Source: Stackebrandtia albiflava (lineage in GTDB: Bacteria > Actinomycetota > Actinomycetes > Mycobacteriales > Micromonosporaceae). From it: 64,000 bases of DNA. Below the pieces are notes generated by a model. That model saw nothing but the letters and a program-made list of their open reading frames with translations. It ran no database searches and was not told where the DNA came from. This document shows positions 9,341 through 18,064 of the stretch, in pieces; positions within the stretch are counted from its first letter, which is position 1, and each line of letters begins with the position of its first letter. Made by a program: the position numbers and the translations under genes. The stretch lies in assembly GCF_007994225.1 (NCBI RefSeq), contig NZ_VLLL01000005.1:252359-316358 (forward strand). The letters run 5' to 3'.

Positions 9341-9918
9341 CGAATCCGGATTCCACCGTGGAGGAACACTGGCGGGAGTTGTCCGCCACGATGACGCGCA
9401 TGTTCGACTCGGCCGACACCGTGCGCCACTGGGGGCGCCACCTGGTGACCGTGTTGGGCGGCGGCGGCCGGCTGCTGGCCTGCGGCAACGGTGGAAGCGC
9501 CGCCGAGGCGCAGCACCTGACCGCCGAACTCGTCGGGCGGTTCAAGGACGACCGCGCGCCCTTCTCGGCGATCCCGTTGCACGCCGACACCTCCACGGTC
9601 ACCGCCATCGTCAACGACTACGGCGACCAGGAGGTGTTCGCGCGGCAGGTGCAGGCCCACGGGCGGCCCGGTGACGTGCTCGTGGTCCTGTCCACCAGCG
9701 GACGGAGCCAGAACGCGGTCGCCGCCGCCAAGATCGGCCAGGAGTGCGGGTTGACGGTGTGGTCGCTGACCGGGCCGACGCCGAACCCGCTCGCGTCGGC
9801 CAGTCACGAGTACATCGCCGTGGAGACGACCAGCGTGCCGACCGTCCAGGAGGCACACCTGGCGATCATCCACGCGCTGTGCGCCGTCTTCGACGAGACC
9901 TTGAAGCAGGGATCATGA
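9337..9918 (+). CDS. gmhA: Sedoheptulose 7-phosphate isomerase
   Basis: A 193-residue SIS-domain protein, the usual GmhA length. It converts sedoheptulose 7-phosphate to D-glycero-D-manno-heptose 7-phosphate, the entry step of nucleotide-heptose synthesis. The family signature ACGNGGSAAEAQHLTAELVG (residues 48-67) and the phosphate-binding loop LSTSGRSQNAV are intact, and VQEAHLAIIHALC near the end supplies the catalytic histidine region. Start ATG 9337 overlaps the GT9 stop (ATGA), and the stop overlaps the hldE start. Confidence 0.94.
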   Translation: MTNPDSTVEEHWRELSATMTRMFDSADTVRHWGRHLVTVLGGGGRLLACGNGGSAAEAQHLTAELVGRFKDDRAPFSAIPLHADTSTVTAIVNDYGDQEVFARQVQAHGRPGDVLVVLSTSGRSQNAVAAAKIGQECGLTVWSLTGPTPNPLASASHEYIAVETTSVPTVQEAHLAIIHALCAVFDETLKQGS

Positions 9919-11318
9919 AGCCGCTCCTCATCATCGGTGACGCCCTCCTGGACGTGGACGTGGACGGCCCCTCGCACCGGTTGTCCCCGGAGGCGGCCGT
10001 TCCGGTGGTCGACGTCGCCGGACGACGCTGCCGCCCCGGCGGGGCCGGCCTCGCCGCCTGGCTCGCCGCCGGCTGCGGCCACGAGGTCGTGCTGTTGACG
10101 GCGTTGGGGAGCGACCCGGCGGGCCGGGAACTGCGCGCCCTGCTGTCGGACCGGGTCGAGATCCTGGACCTGGGCTGGCGCGGCACCACGATCACCAAGA
10201 CGCGGGTCCACGCGGCGGGACTGCCGCAGGTACGACTCGACGAGGGGGCCGGCACGGTCAGCGCCGAGCCGCTGCCGCCGCGCACCGGCGACGTGGCGCG
10301 CGCCGCGGGCGCCGTCCTGGTCGCCGACTACGGGCACGGTGTCACGGCGCACCCGGAGGTGCGGGCGCTGGCCAGTGGTGCGGCGGACACCGTCCCGCTC
10401 GTGTGGGACCCGCATCCGCGTGGCACCGCGCCGGTTCCCGGGGCGACGGTCGTGTGCCCCAACCGGCGTGAGGCCGCGCACTTCCTGCCGGGCGAGGGCG
10501 ACCCCGCCACTCGGGCGACCGGACTCCGCCGGTTGTGGAACGTCCGGGCCGTCGCCGTCACCGTGGGAGACGACGGCGCCTATCTCGCGCGCGACGACGC
10601 CGCCGCCGTCCACGTCCCGGTGCGCGGCCTGGTACCGCTGCGGCCCGACCTCGACACCTGCGGCGCCGGTGACCGCTTCGCGGTGGCCGCCGCCGGTGCC
10701 CTGCACAGTGGACGCGAGCTGGCCGACGCGGTGGCGCACGCGGTGGCCTCGGCGTCGGAGTTCGTCGCGGCCGGCGGCGCGGGAAGCGTCACCGTGTCGA
10801 GGACCGACATCCCCCTCCACCGGTTGACCGAGACCGCGGCGGACACCGACGGTCTCGCCCTCGCCGACCGGATCCGCCGGACCGGCGGCCGGCTCGTCGC
10901 CACCGGCGGCTGCTTCGACGTACTCCACCCCGGACACGTCGCCCTGCTCACCCGCGCGCGCGAGCTGGGCGACGCACTCGTGGTGTGCCTCAACTCGGAC
11001 GAATCGGTGCGACAATTGAAGGGTCCCGACCGTCCGATCATCCCCGCCGAACACCGTGCGCGGCAACTGCAGGCGCTCAGACCGGTCGACGCGGTGACGA
11101 TCTTCGCTCAACCGACCCCGGTGTCGGTCCTGGAGGCCATCCGGCCGGACGTCTGGGTCAAGGGCGGCGACTACGACGAGCGGACTCTGCCGGAGACCCC
11201 CGTGGTGCACCGGCACGGCGGACGGGTCGTCATCCTCCCGACCCTTGACGGCTACTCCACGACCGGTCTGCTCGGCCGCACCGCCGGCACCATCGAATAC
11301 CAGGAGGAGTCCGTATGA
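9915..11318 (+). CDS. hldE: Bifunctional heptose 7-phosphate kinase / heptose 1-phosphate adenylyltransferase
   Basis: A 467-residue two-domain enzyme. The N-terminal ribokinase-type domain (1 to about 315) has the anion-hole motif DTCGAGDRFAVAAAGAL with the catalytic Asp; the C-terminal nucleotidyltransferase domain (about 335-467) has TGGCFDVLHPGHVALLTRA with the HxGH motif and KGGDYDERTLPE. It phosphorylates heptose 7-phosphate at C1 and, after GmhB action, adenylylates the 1-phosphate to ADP-D-glycero-D-manno-heptose. Both domains look intact. The ATG overlaps the gmhA stop. No HldD epimerase gene follows, so the D,D isomer may be the end product or HldD lies elsewhere. Confidence 0.94.
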   Translation: MKPLLIIGDALLDVDVDGPSHRLSPEAAVPVVDVAGRRCRPGGAGLAAWLAAGCGHEVVLLTALGSDPAGRELRALLSDRVEILDLGWRGTTITKTRVHAAGLPQVRLDEGAGTVSAEPLPPRTGDVARAAGAVLVADYGHGVTAHPEVRALASGAADTVPLVWDPHPRGTAPVPGATVVCPNRREAAHFLPGEGDPATRATGLRRLWNVRAVAVTVGDDGAYLARDDAAAVHVPVRGLVPLRPDLDTCGAGDRFAVAAAGALHSGRELADAVAHAVASASEFVAAGGAGSVTVSRTDIPLHRLTETAADTDGLALADRIRRTGGRLVATGGCFDVLHPGHVALLTRARELGDALVVCLNSDESVRQLKGPDRPIIPAEHRARQLQALRPVDAVTIFAQPTPVSVLEAIRPDVWVKGGDYDERTLPETPVVHRHGGRVVILPTLDGYSTTGLLGRTAGTIEYQEESV

Positions 11319-11998
11319 CGACAGGAAACGTCATCATCACCGGCGGCGCGTCGGGGCTCGGCGCGGCCACCGCCGACGCCGTCCACGAGGCCGGCGGCGT
11401 GCCGTTGGTCATCGACGTCAGGCAACCCGATTCCACCTACGAGTTCGTCAAGGCCGACCTGGCCGACGGCCGTGAGGCCGAACGTGCCGTGGAGGAGTTC
11501 GCGCGACGGCACGGCCGGATCGACGGCGTCTTCACCGCCGCCGGGATCGACGTGTGCGGTCGGCTGGAGGACGTGCCCGCGACCGACTGGGAACGGGTCG
11601 TCCAGGTGAACCTGCTGGGTACCGCCGCGGTCGTGCGCGCCGCGCTCCCCTACCTGATCGAGTCACACGGGACGGTAGTCACCTGCGCCTCCACACTGGG
11701 CATCAAGGCCGTCAGCGACGCCACCGCGTACTGCGCCGCCAAGTTCGGCGTCGTCGGGTTCACCCGGGCGCTGGCGGCGGAGACCGCGGGCAGTGTCGGT
11801 GTCACGCTGCTCATCCCCGGCGGGATGAGCACGGCGTTCTTCGACTCCCGGACCGAGCAGTACCGGCCACCGGCCGACGCGAAGCTCAACGACCCGGCGG
11901 CCGTGGCGCGCACGGTGCTGTTCGCGCTGGGGCAGCCGCCCGGCTGCGAGGTTCGTGAACTCGTGGTGTGTTCGTCGGAAGAGAGCTCCTGGCCGTGA
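11315..11998 (+). CDS. Classical short-chain dehydrogenase/reductase
   Basis: A 227-residue SDR with cofactor loop ITGGASGLGAA (residues 8-18), the NNAG-equivalent TAAGID, catalytic Ser in TCASTLGIKA and the YCAAK active site (YxxxK). Reduces or oxidises a hydroxyl/ketone with NAD(P). Its position between hldE and a GT9 gene, with ATGA/GTGA overlaps on both sides, implies a sugar-modifying step in the heptose pathway. It is not HldD: that family is an extended SDR of more than 300 residues, and this one is the short classical type. Confidence 0.88.
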   Translation: MTTGNVIITGGASGLGAATADAVHEAGGVPLVIDVRQPDSTYEFVKADLADGREAERAVEEFARRHGRIDGVFTAAGIDVCGRLEDVPATDWERVVQVNLLGTAAVVRAALPYLIESHGTVVTCASTLGIKAVSDATAYCAAKFGVVGFTRALAAETAGSVGVTLLIPGGMSTAFFDSRTEQYRPPADAKLNDPAAVARTVLFALGQPPGCEVRELVVCSSEESSWP

Positions 11999-12933
11999 CC
12001 CGGCCGGTCCTGGTGTTGCGGGCACTGGGGGTCGGCGACCTGCTGACCGCCGTGCCCGCACTGCGTGCGCTACGGCGCGCCGCACCGGGCCGTCGCGTCC
12101 TGCTCGCCGCGCCGGAGGGGCTCGCGGAACTGGTCGCGATGATCGACGCCGTCGACGAACTGTGGCCCACCGCCGGGCTCGGCGCACTCCGCGCGCCCGC
12201 GCCCGTCCCGGAGCTGGCGGTGAACCTGCACGGCAGCGGCCCGCAGAGCATCGACGACCTGCGTGCGACCGGCGCGCCCGGGCTGTTGAGTCACCGGCAT
12301 CCGGAACGTCCCGACGTGGACGGTCCGCCGTGGCGTGACGAGCTGCACGAGGTCGACCGGTGGTGCCGGCTGGTGGAGTACACCGGTGTCACCGCCGACC
12401 GGGGCGACCTGGGTCTTCCACCGGTCGCCCCGCACGCCGAGGCGGGTGCGATCGTCGTGCACCCGGGCGCGGCGTACCCCGCCCGGCGTTGGCCGGCGTC
12501 CCGGTTCCACCGGGTGGTGCGGGAACTGCACCGACGCGGGCACCGCGTCGTGGTGACGGGTGGCCCCTCCGAACGCGGGTTGGCGGCGGCGGTGGCGCGG
12601 GGCACCGGGCTCGGGGCCGGGCAGGTCCTGGCGGGCCGTACCGGACTGGCGGAGCTGGCGGCGGTGGTCGCTTCCGCTCGGTTGGTGATCTGCGGCGACA
12701 CCGGGGTCGGGCATCTGGCGACGGCGTTCGGCACCCCGTCGGTGCTGTTGTTCGGCCCGACACCGCCGAAACGCTGGGGGCCGCCGCCGGAGCGGACCCG
12801 GCACCGGGTGATGTGGGCGGGTGACGTCGGCGACCCGCTCGGCGACCGGCCGGATCCGGGACTGCTGCTGCTCCACCCCGACCGGGTGCTGGCCGTGGTG
12901 GACGAGGTGTTGGCCTCGCCGGTGCCGCGCTGA
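11995..12933 (+). CDS. Glycosyltransferase family 9 protein (second heptosyltransferase-like)
   Basis: A 312-residue GT9 protein, shorter than the first copy. N-terminus VLVLRALGVGDLLTAVPAL; donor site VVHPGAAYPARRWPASRF and CGDTGVGHLATAFGTPSVLLFGPTPPKRWGP. I use the GTG at 11995, which overlaps the SDR stop, rather than the upstream in-frame ATG at 11968 that would overlap it much further. It is the last gene of the heptose operon. Two GT9 enzymes suggest at least two successive heptose (or related sugar) additions. Confidence 0.9.
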   Translation: MTRPVLVLRALGVGDLLTAVPALRALRRAAPGRRVLLAAPEGLAELVAMIDAVDELWPTAGLGALRAPAPVPELAVNLHGSGPQSIDDLRATGAPGLLSHRHPERPDVDGPPWRDELHEVDRWCRLVEYTGVTADRGDLGLPPVAPHAEAGAIVVHPGAAYPARRWPASRFHRVVRELHRRGHRVVVTGGPSERGLAAAVARGTGLGAGQVLAGRTGLAELAAVVASARLVICGDTGVGHLATAFGTPSVLLFGPTPPKRWGPPPERTRHRVMWAGDVGDPLGDRPDPGLLLLHPDRVLAVVDEVLASPVPR

Positions 12934-12963
12934 CGGGCCGGGCGCCCGGGCGGACGTCGAGCT

Positions 12964-13737
12964 TCAGTCGAAGCAGGAGCGCAGTCCGGCGAGGGTGCGG
13001 CGGATCAGGCGGGAGATGTGCATCTGGGAGACGCCCACCCGGCGGGCGATCTCGACCTGGCTCATGTTCTCGAAGTACCGCAGGTAGAGCACCCTGCGTT
13101 GCACCAGCGGCAGCTCCCGGAGCATCTTGCGCACGGTGAGCCTCGCCTCCACGGCGTCCAGGTCCCGGTCGTAGTCGCCGACCAGGTCGCCGAGTTCCCA
13201 GTCGCAGGAGGACTCCGACCGGGCCGCCTTGTTGATCGACCCGACGTTGTAGAGCTGGTCGGAGTGGCGGCCGAGCATGACCTCGGAACGCGACAACCCC
13301 ACCTCGGCGGCGATGTCGTCGATGCTGGGAGTGTGCTTCAACCGTTGGGCGAGGGTCTCCTGGACGGCTCTGATCTGCAACCGCACCTCCTGGACCCGGC
13401 GCGGCACGCGCATCGCCCAGCCCTTGTCCCGGAAGTGGCGTTTCAGTTCGCCGTCGATCGTGGGTACCGCGAACGCGGCGAACGAGGTGCCCACGTCGGG
13501 GTCGTAGCGGTCGACGGCCTTGATGAGGCCGAGCCTGGCCACCTGTCGCAGGTCGTCGTTCGGTTCACCCGAACGGAAGTAGCGTGCCGCCAGCCGGTCG
13601 GCCAACGGCAGTCCCGCCTCGATCGCGGTCCGCCGCAACCGGGACCGCTGTCCGGGGTCCGTCGCGCGGCCCAGTGATCGCAGTGTGTCGTCGAGCGGAA
13701 CCGATCGGCCGGACCGGTTACCGGCGCATGTCACCAT
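12964..13737 (-). CDS. RNA polymerase sigma factor, SigB/SigF family
   Basis: A 257-residue group 3 sigma-70 factor. Region 2: LADRLAARYFRSGEPNDDLRQVARLGLIKAVDRYDP, with SFAAFAVPTIDGELKRHFRDKGW; region 3 around TPSIDDIAAEVGLS; region 4.2 helix-turn-helix MSQVEIARRVGVSQMHISRL. The frame is open about 100 codons upstream, but the ATG at 13737 has a GGGGGA site, and upstream residues have no sigma-like character. It sits downstream of hemerythrin and ferritin-like genes on the same strand, separated from them by a strong terminator. Such factors direct general-stress or sporulation transcription and are usually held by an anti-sigma kinase; none is visible here. Confidence 0.92.
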   Translation of the reverse strand: MVTCAGNRSGRSVPLDDTLRSLGRATDPGQRSRLRRTAIEAGLPLADRLAARYFRSGEPNDDLRQVARLGLIKAVDRYDPDVGTSFAAFAVPTIDGELKRHFRDKGWAMRVPRRVQEVRLQIRAVQETLAQRLKHTPSIDDIAAEVGLSRSEVMLGRHSDQLYNVGSINKAARSESSCDWELGDLVGDYDRDLDAVEARLTVRKMLRELPLVQRRVLYLRYFENMSQVEIARRVGVSQMHISRLIRRTLAGLRSCFD

Positions 13738-13876
13738 GGAATCCCCCGTCAGTCCACGGTGGAACACCGTGTCTCGGTGGAGCCCGCTGCCCTGAGCCCC
13801 CGGCGGCACCCGTTCGGGCGACGCCACGGGGCAGCCTATCCACAGGCACGCCCGCTTCGGGCCGGTTTCGCCGGTT

Positions 13877-13906
13877 CCGGTGGGACGGTCCGGACCGTCC
13901 CACCGG
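13877..13906 (-). terminator. Perfect 30-bp palindrome after the hemerythrin gene
   Basis: The sequence centred on GGACGGTCCGGACCGTCC is a perfect 30-bp inverted repeat with no spacer, directly abutting the stop codon of the minus-strand hemerythrin gene. Most likely a terminator that separates it from the downstream sigma-factor gene. Confidence 0.7.
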
Positions 13907-14410
13907 TTACGCGTCGGCCTCCCGGACGGCTTCGGCGACCCGCTCCTTGATCGTCTCGGGCGGGTCGTCGCCCGTGTCGTCGGCGACACCGAGTCCCGCC
14001 GCCACCCGCGGTGCCAGGGCGGCCAGCTCGTCACTCCGGTACGCCTTCAACCGGGGGAACTCGTAGCGTTCCTCGTGGGCGGCGTGGCTCAGTACGGCGG
14101 TCCGCAGCGCCTTGAACGCCTGGGGGAACTCGTCGGACTCCGGGTCGACGTCGGCGAGCCGGCGCAGCAGCTCCTCGGCGCCCACCTCCTCCGCCACCCG
14201 GTCGGCCGCGACCTCGGCGGTGCCGTCCGACAACGACTCCGCGACCGGGTGGACGAGTTCCTCCTCCACCGTCTCGTGGACGGTCAACAGTCCCCGTAGT
14301 TCACGCCACGGTTCACCCCGGTCGGCGGGAGCCGCCTTGCTGATCCGGACGAACAGGTCGTCGATGCGGCCGTGCTGGTCGAGCAGCAGGTCCACGGAGT
14401 CCTCAGCCAT
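13907..14410 (-). CDS. Hemerythrin/HHE-domain protein
   Basis: A 167-residue helical protein with spaced metal-ligand histidines: LLDQHGRIDDLF (H at about 13), LTVHETVEEELVHPVAE (HxxxE then H) and LSHAAHEERYEFPRL (HxxxHEE). This is the HHE pattern that binds a di-iron centre; bacterial members sense or store oxygen, nitric oxide or iron. It lies 50 bp downstream of the ferritin-like gene and is probably co-transcribed. The acidic tail after residue 140 is not part of the fold. Confidence 0.88.
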   Translation of the reverse strand: MAEDSVDLLLDQHGRIDDLFVRISKAAPADRGEPWRELRGLLTVHETVEEELVHPVAESLSDGTAEVAADRVAEEVGAEELLRRLADVDPESDEFPQAFKALRTAVLSHAAHEERYEFPRLKAYRSDELAALAPRVAAGLGVADDTGDDPPETIKERVAEAVREADA

Positions 14411-14460
14411 GACGGTCTCCTCTCGCGCCGTGCGGGACGGATTCGGTGACGACGGTGGTG

Positions 14461-15669
14461 TCAGGCATGCGACGCGTCCGTCCGCAGGCTCTCGACCGGG
14501 TGCGGTCCCTCGGCCTCCACGCGGTACTCGTCTCCGAACACGCGCCGGTGTTCCTCGATGACGCGGTCGCTCGCCGGAGCCTCACCGGCCATCAGCCTCT
14601 CCTGCATCCGCTCGAAACGTTCGTGCGCCTCGGTGACGTACCCCGTCCCCAACGTCGTGAGGTCGATCTGGGTGGCCAACAGCTCCCGTAGCAGGGCCTT
14701 GTTGGGTTCGAACCGCACCGGTTCGGGCAGCGTCTCGGGAAGGATCGACGCCGGGTCCTTGTCCATCTGCTGCTTCATCAGCTCGCAGGCGGCCTGGAGT
14801 TGGGCCACCTCCATGTCCAGGTGCCGTTCCCAGATCGACTTGACGTGGGGATCGGTCTCCTGCTGCATGAAGGAGTAGTAGAGGTAGCACTCGTTGTACT
14901 CGTGGGTGACGAGCTGCTCCCACCAGGTCTCCGCCGGGTCCACCAGAGACTCGTAATGGGTGACGTGCTCCTCCTCGATCAGGGCGATCTCCTGGTAGAG
15001 CTGCCTGGCGATCGGCTCCATGTACTGGGGTCCGACGTTCATGTAGAAGTTCATGGTCTGCTGCTCGGCCGCCATGACGGTCAAGGCGTGGAGCCGCGAG
15101 ATCGGTGCGGCGGACGACTTGTCGTAGGGCTCGCGCAGGTTGTCGACCGGGTCGCGGTGGTGTAGCGCGGTGGGGCGCCCGGGCATGACCTCCGTGAGGT
15201 CGTCCACCACCTTTCTCGCCTTCCGCCGCTCCACCATCTCGAACAGGTTCGCGTACCGGTACAGGTGGTCGAAGTCCTCCAGCACACCGAACTCGTACGC
15301 CTGCTTCAGGTACGGGTCGGGTTCCTGGCGGGACACCCACGCGGTGAGGTCCACGGCGACCTGCTCGTACGCGATGGTGGTCTCCAGCGGACTGGAGATC
15401 CCCGGCAGCAGCCAGTTCACGACCTTCTGCTGTTGGGCCTCCACGTAACGGATCCCGGCCAGTTTCGCCCGCACGTCCGGGTCGGTGCAGTGCCGGGCGA
15501 ACTGGTGGCTGAAGAGGACGGCCTCGACCTCGATCCCGTTCATGGTGATGATGCGGCAGCGCGTGTAGGGGTCGGCGTCGATCGGGTCGATGGGGGCCAC
15601 GTCGAGCTCCCGGAACGTGCGTACCTGCTTGTCGAGCGGTGTGCCCCTGTGGTCCAACGGGTTGAACAT
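14461..15669 (-). CDS. Ferritin-like helical protein (putative di-iron)
   Basis: A 402-residue protein I do not recognise by name. It is rich in Glu/His on helical segments: GIRYVEAQQQKVVNW, IEEEHVTHYESL, HEYNECYLYYSFMQQE and ERHLDMEVAQLQAA. The repeated E-x-x-H and paired Glu helices resemble ferritin-like di-iron proteins. The start ATG has a GGAGG site 5 bp upstream. Hemerythrin downstream and a SigB-like candidate promoter upstream suggest an oxidative or general stress role. Function is inference; the helical, metal-ligand-rich character is what is seen. Confidence 0.75.
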   Translation of the reverse strand: MFNPLDHRGTPLDKQVRTFRELDVAPIDPIDADPYTRCRIITMNGIEVEAVLFSHQFARHCTDPDVRAKLAGIRYVEAQQQKVVNWLLPGISSPLETTIAYEQVAVDLTAWVSRQEPDPYLKQAYEFGVLEDFDHLYRYANLFEMVERRKARKVVDDLTEVMPGRPTALHHRDPVDNLREPYDKSSAAPISRLHALTVMAAEQQTMNFYMNVGPQYMEPIARQLYQEIALIEEEHVTHYESLVDPAETWWEQLVTHEYNECYLYYSFMQQETDPHVKSIWERHLDMEVAQLQAACELMKQQMDKDPASILPETLPEPVRFEPNKALLRELLATQIDLTTLGTGYVTEAHERFERMQERLMAGEAPASDRVIEEHRRVFGDEYRVEAEGPHPVESLRTDASHA

Positions 15670-15705
15670 CCGGCCTCCATGGCGTCGCGGGTTTGCCGTG
15701 CTCGG

Positions 15706-15730
15706 CTACCCAGGGACGTGGCGCGCTAAC
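15706..15730 (-). promoter_or_regulatory. Candidate SigB/SigF-type promoter of the ferritin-like gene
   Basis: On the minus strand GTTAGC (15730-15725) and GGGTAG (15711-15706) are separated by 13 bp, close to the GTTT-N14/15-GGGTA pattern of SigB/SigF-type promoters. It lies 37 bp upstream of the start codon. A sigma factor of that family is encoded two genes downstream. Confidence 0.4.
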
Positions 15731-15882
15731 GCGCGGCCGGGCGGTGATTTCGCGGGAGTGCCGGTGCCGGGGGTGCGGCGACGATGACGTGTCACGTGAG
15801 GTTCCTCCGGATCCGGGGAGACCTCAACCACCCCGTGGCCGGTCGCGGTGGATTCCGTCGCATCCGGCGGTCAAGATGACGT

Positions 15883-16803
15883 ATGACCGACACACCGATC
15901 AGGCATGTGACCGTGGCCGACGGACACCGACTCGCGGTACGACGACGGGGCGACGGCGGCGTGCCGCTGCTGCTGGTTCACGGTTTTCCCTGCACCGGCC
16001 TGATCTGGTCCCACAACATCGGACCGCTGGCCGAGGCCGGATTCGACGTGGCGGCCCCGGACCTGCGCGGATACGGCGACTCCGACTTCGCGCCCGACGG
16101 CTTCTACGACTTCGCCGCCTTCAACCGGGACCTGATCGCGATGTGCGACGCGTTCGGGTGGGACCGCTTCGTGGTGGCCGGACACGACCTCGGCGCGATG
16201 ATCGCCATCGACATGGCCAACCGGTACCCGGACCGGGTGGACCGCCTGGTGATCCTGGACGACTCCATGCCGGACCTGCCGGAGGAGTTCGCGGCGGCGG
16301 GCATCCCGTCCGGCACGCCCAAACCGGCGGTCTACGACTACCAGCGGCGGCAGGGCCGGCACGCCGACGAACTGGTCGCCGAACTGGCCACCCCTGCGCA
16401 ACGGCGCCGCTACATCGCCGAGTTCTTCGGGCACCGGATGTGGTGCCCGCCCGACGCCTTCTCGGAGGCCGACCTGGAGGTGTTGACCGCCCCGTACGCG
16501 GACGCCGACCGGTTGCGGGCGTCGTTCGCCGACTACGAGGTCGTCATGGGCACCCGCCCGGTGTCGGCTCCGGAACTGGTCGACCGGCCGGTACGGCAAC
16601 CCGCCCTGATGCTGATCGGCCCCGACCAGGTGACCGTGGGGGAGCCGTCGCACGTCGAACGACGGGCCGCGATCGCCTTCCCACGGCTGGTGGGACCGTT
16701 CTGGGTGCCCGGCTGCGGTCACTTCATGCCGTGGGAGAAACCCACGGTGGTCAACCGGGCGGTGGCCTCGTTCTGTGGCGACCTGTTGGGCCGCACCCCC
16801 TGA
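15883..16803 (+). CDS. Alpha/beta hydrolase (haloalkane/haloacetate dehalogenase or epoxide hydrolase type)
   Basis: A 306-residue alpha/beta hydrolase. LVHGFPCTGLIW supplies the oxyanion-hole HGFP motif, APDLRGYGDSD follows, and the nucleophile elbow is VAGHDLGAMIA with Asp rather than Ser. CGHFMPWEKP near the C-terminus carries the catalytic His. An Asp nucleophile is characteristic of dehalogenases and epoxide hydrolases, which form an ester intermediate. Monocistronic by position; the substrate is not predictable from context. Confidence 0.88.
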   Translation: MTDTPIRHVTVADGHRLAVRRRGDGGVPLLLVHGFPCTGLIWSHNIGPLAEAGFDVAAPDLRGYGDSDFAPDGFYDFAAFNRDLIAMCDAFGWDRFVVAGHDLGAMIAIDMANRYPDRVDRLVILDDSMPDLPEEFAAAGIPSGTPKPAVYDYQRRQGRHADELVAELATPAQRRRYIAEFFGHRMWCPPDAFSEADLEVLTAPYADADRLRASFADYEVVMGTRPVSAPELVDRPVRQPALMLIGPDQVTVGEPSHVERRAAIAFPRLVGPFWVPGCGHFMPWEKPTVVNRAVASFCGDLLGRTP

Positions 16804-17374
16804 TCGGGCCGTTCACGGCGACGTGGTCACCGGCCCGTCGGCGCACGGCCGACCGTATCCGGTTCGCTCTCGTCCTGTGGCACCCCCATGCCGCCGTTCA
16901 CCGTCCCGGTCCCCGTTCCACGAAGACGACTCGCTACCGGGCGGCGCGGGCGCGCCGACGCGTCGATCCCGTGTGGACCGTTCCGGTGTCGTTCCGCACC
17001 ACGGGCGGCCGTGTCTCGTCATTCCGCCCGGCGGGCGGGCCGTGGCGTTTCCTCCCCTTCGTTGTTCGGCCACCCGCCTCGGGCCCTGTGCATGCAGGCC
17101 GAGTGGCCGGAGGGCCGACTGCTTGACCCCACAAGGGACATGTACCCCGCCGTTGAACGGCGCAAACCCTCCCACGGTATGGCGGCAGTCGTCCGTCCGA
17201 GGTACCGCAACCGGCCCACCGGTGGCACGCCGGCGTCCACGGGCGCGGCCGGCCGGGACCGGGGTGTCGAGGGTGGCCGGTCGTTCGGTTGCGGTCCATC
17301 GGATGTCGTCGGCACCGCCCGCAATGGCAGAGTGGTGCTCCCCAGACGTGCCGCCGCGACGGGAAGGGTTGAGG
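16804..17374. other. Intergenic region, no gene seen
   Basis: About 570 bp without a credible reading frame: open frames exist on both strands but lack protein-like composition and usable starts. Base composition is slightly less biased than in flanking genes. I see no RNA gene or clear repeat. Confidence 0.6.
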
Positions 17375-18064
17375 ATGACGGGTAACTGGCGTGGAGAGGA
17401 CGCTCCCTCGACACCGGAGGTGATCCGGGCGCGAAGCCGGTCGGCACTCGACGCGTCGCGCGGTGGTGTGGCGGTGATCGTCGCCGTCGTGGTGGTCGCG
17501 GTCGTGCTGGTGGGTGCCCTGTTGTGGGTGACCTTCCAGGGCGACGACGCCACGATCGCCTCGGAGACCGACCCCGCCCCTTCGGAGGACGTCACCGAGT
17601 CCGCGCCACCGGCACCGCCCGGGGACGGCACCTACCAGATCCATCAGGCGGACGACGAGTGCCTGCGGATCTCCGGCAGCGGCGACGGGTACGAACGTCA
17701 GGTACTTGCCCGGGGTGCCTGTGACGGTGACGCGGCGTTGTTGACGCTGACCACCGGCACCGACGGGACCGTGACGATCGGCTTCGGGCTCCCCGACCTC
17801 GCCGGATCGTGCCTGCGGGTGGACGGTCCACAGGAGGGCGAGGAGGCGGGCATCGACTACTACGGCCCCGCCGAGTGCGATCCGGCCGATCCGCTTCAGC
17901 GGTTCACGCTGCTGCCCGCCGCCGACGGGACCGTGCGCCTGCAGTCGGTGGGCGAGCAGTGCATGGACGTGTACGAGGACTACGAGTTCACCGACGGAAA
18001 GGTCGTGGCCACCGCGAACTGTTCGGAGTCGGCGACCCAGCCGATGAGGTTCCGTCCGGTGTGA
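17375..18064 (+). CDS. Membrane-anchored protein with ricin-B-like (beta-trefoil) extracellular domain
   Basis: A 229-residue protein. Residues about 30-55 are one strongly hydrophobic segment (GGVAVIVAVVVVAVVLVGAL) giving an N-in/C-out single-pass topology. A short Asp/Pro/Ser linker follows, then residues about 85-229 with paired cysteines and a repeating pattern (YQIHQADDECLRISG, LAGSCLRVDG, VGEQCMDVYE) that resembles three beta-trefoil (RICIN) lobes. Such domains bind carbohydrate. The start was chosen by the GAGG site at 17371. No partner gene is evident. Confidence 0.75.
   Translation: MTGNWRGEDAPSTPEVIRARSRSALDASRGGVAVIVAVVVVAVVLVGALLWVTFQGDDATIASETDPAPSEDVTESAPPAPPGDGTYQIHQADDECLRISGSGDGYERQVLARGACDGDAALLTLTTGTDGTVTIGFGLPDLAGSCLRVDGPQEGEEAGIDYYGPAECDPADPLQRFTLLPAADGTVRLQSVGEQCMDVYEDYEFTDGKVVATANCSESATQPMRFRPV

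Noticed and set aside
9804-11216. A 470-codon open frame on the minus strand
   Set aside because: Antisense shadow of hldE, whose two domains and motifs are intact on the plus strand.
11315-11998. HldD epimerase
   Set aside because: Sequence is a short classical SDR with YxxxK, not the extended SDR of HldD.
5197-12933. Aminoglycoside or nucleoside-antibiotic biosynthetic gene cluster
   Set aside because: Heptose genes also serve antibiotics such as hygromycin or septacidin, but no aminotransferase, cyclitol or nucleoside gene is present here; a glycan role is more economical.
16775-17374. In-frame N-terminal extension of the ricin-B-like protein gene back to 16775
   Set aside because: The extra residues are Arg/Pro/Ser-rich without homology-like character, and a ribosome site fits the ATG at 17375.
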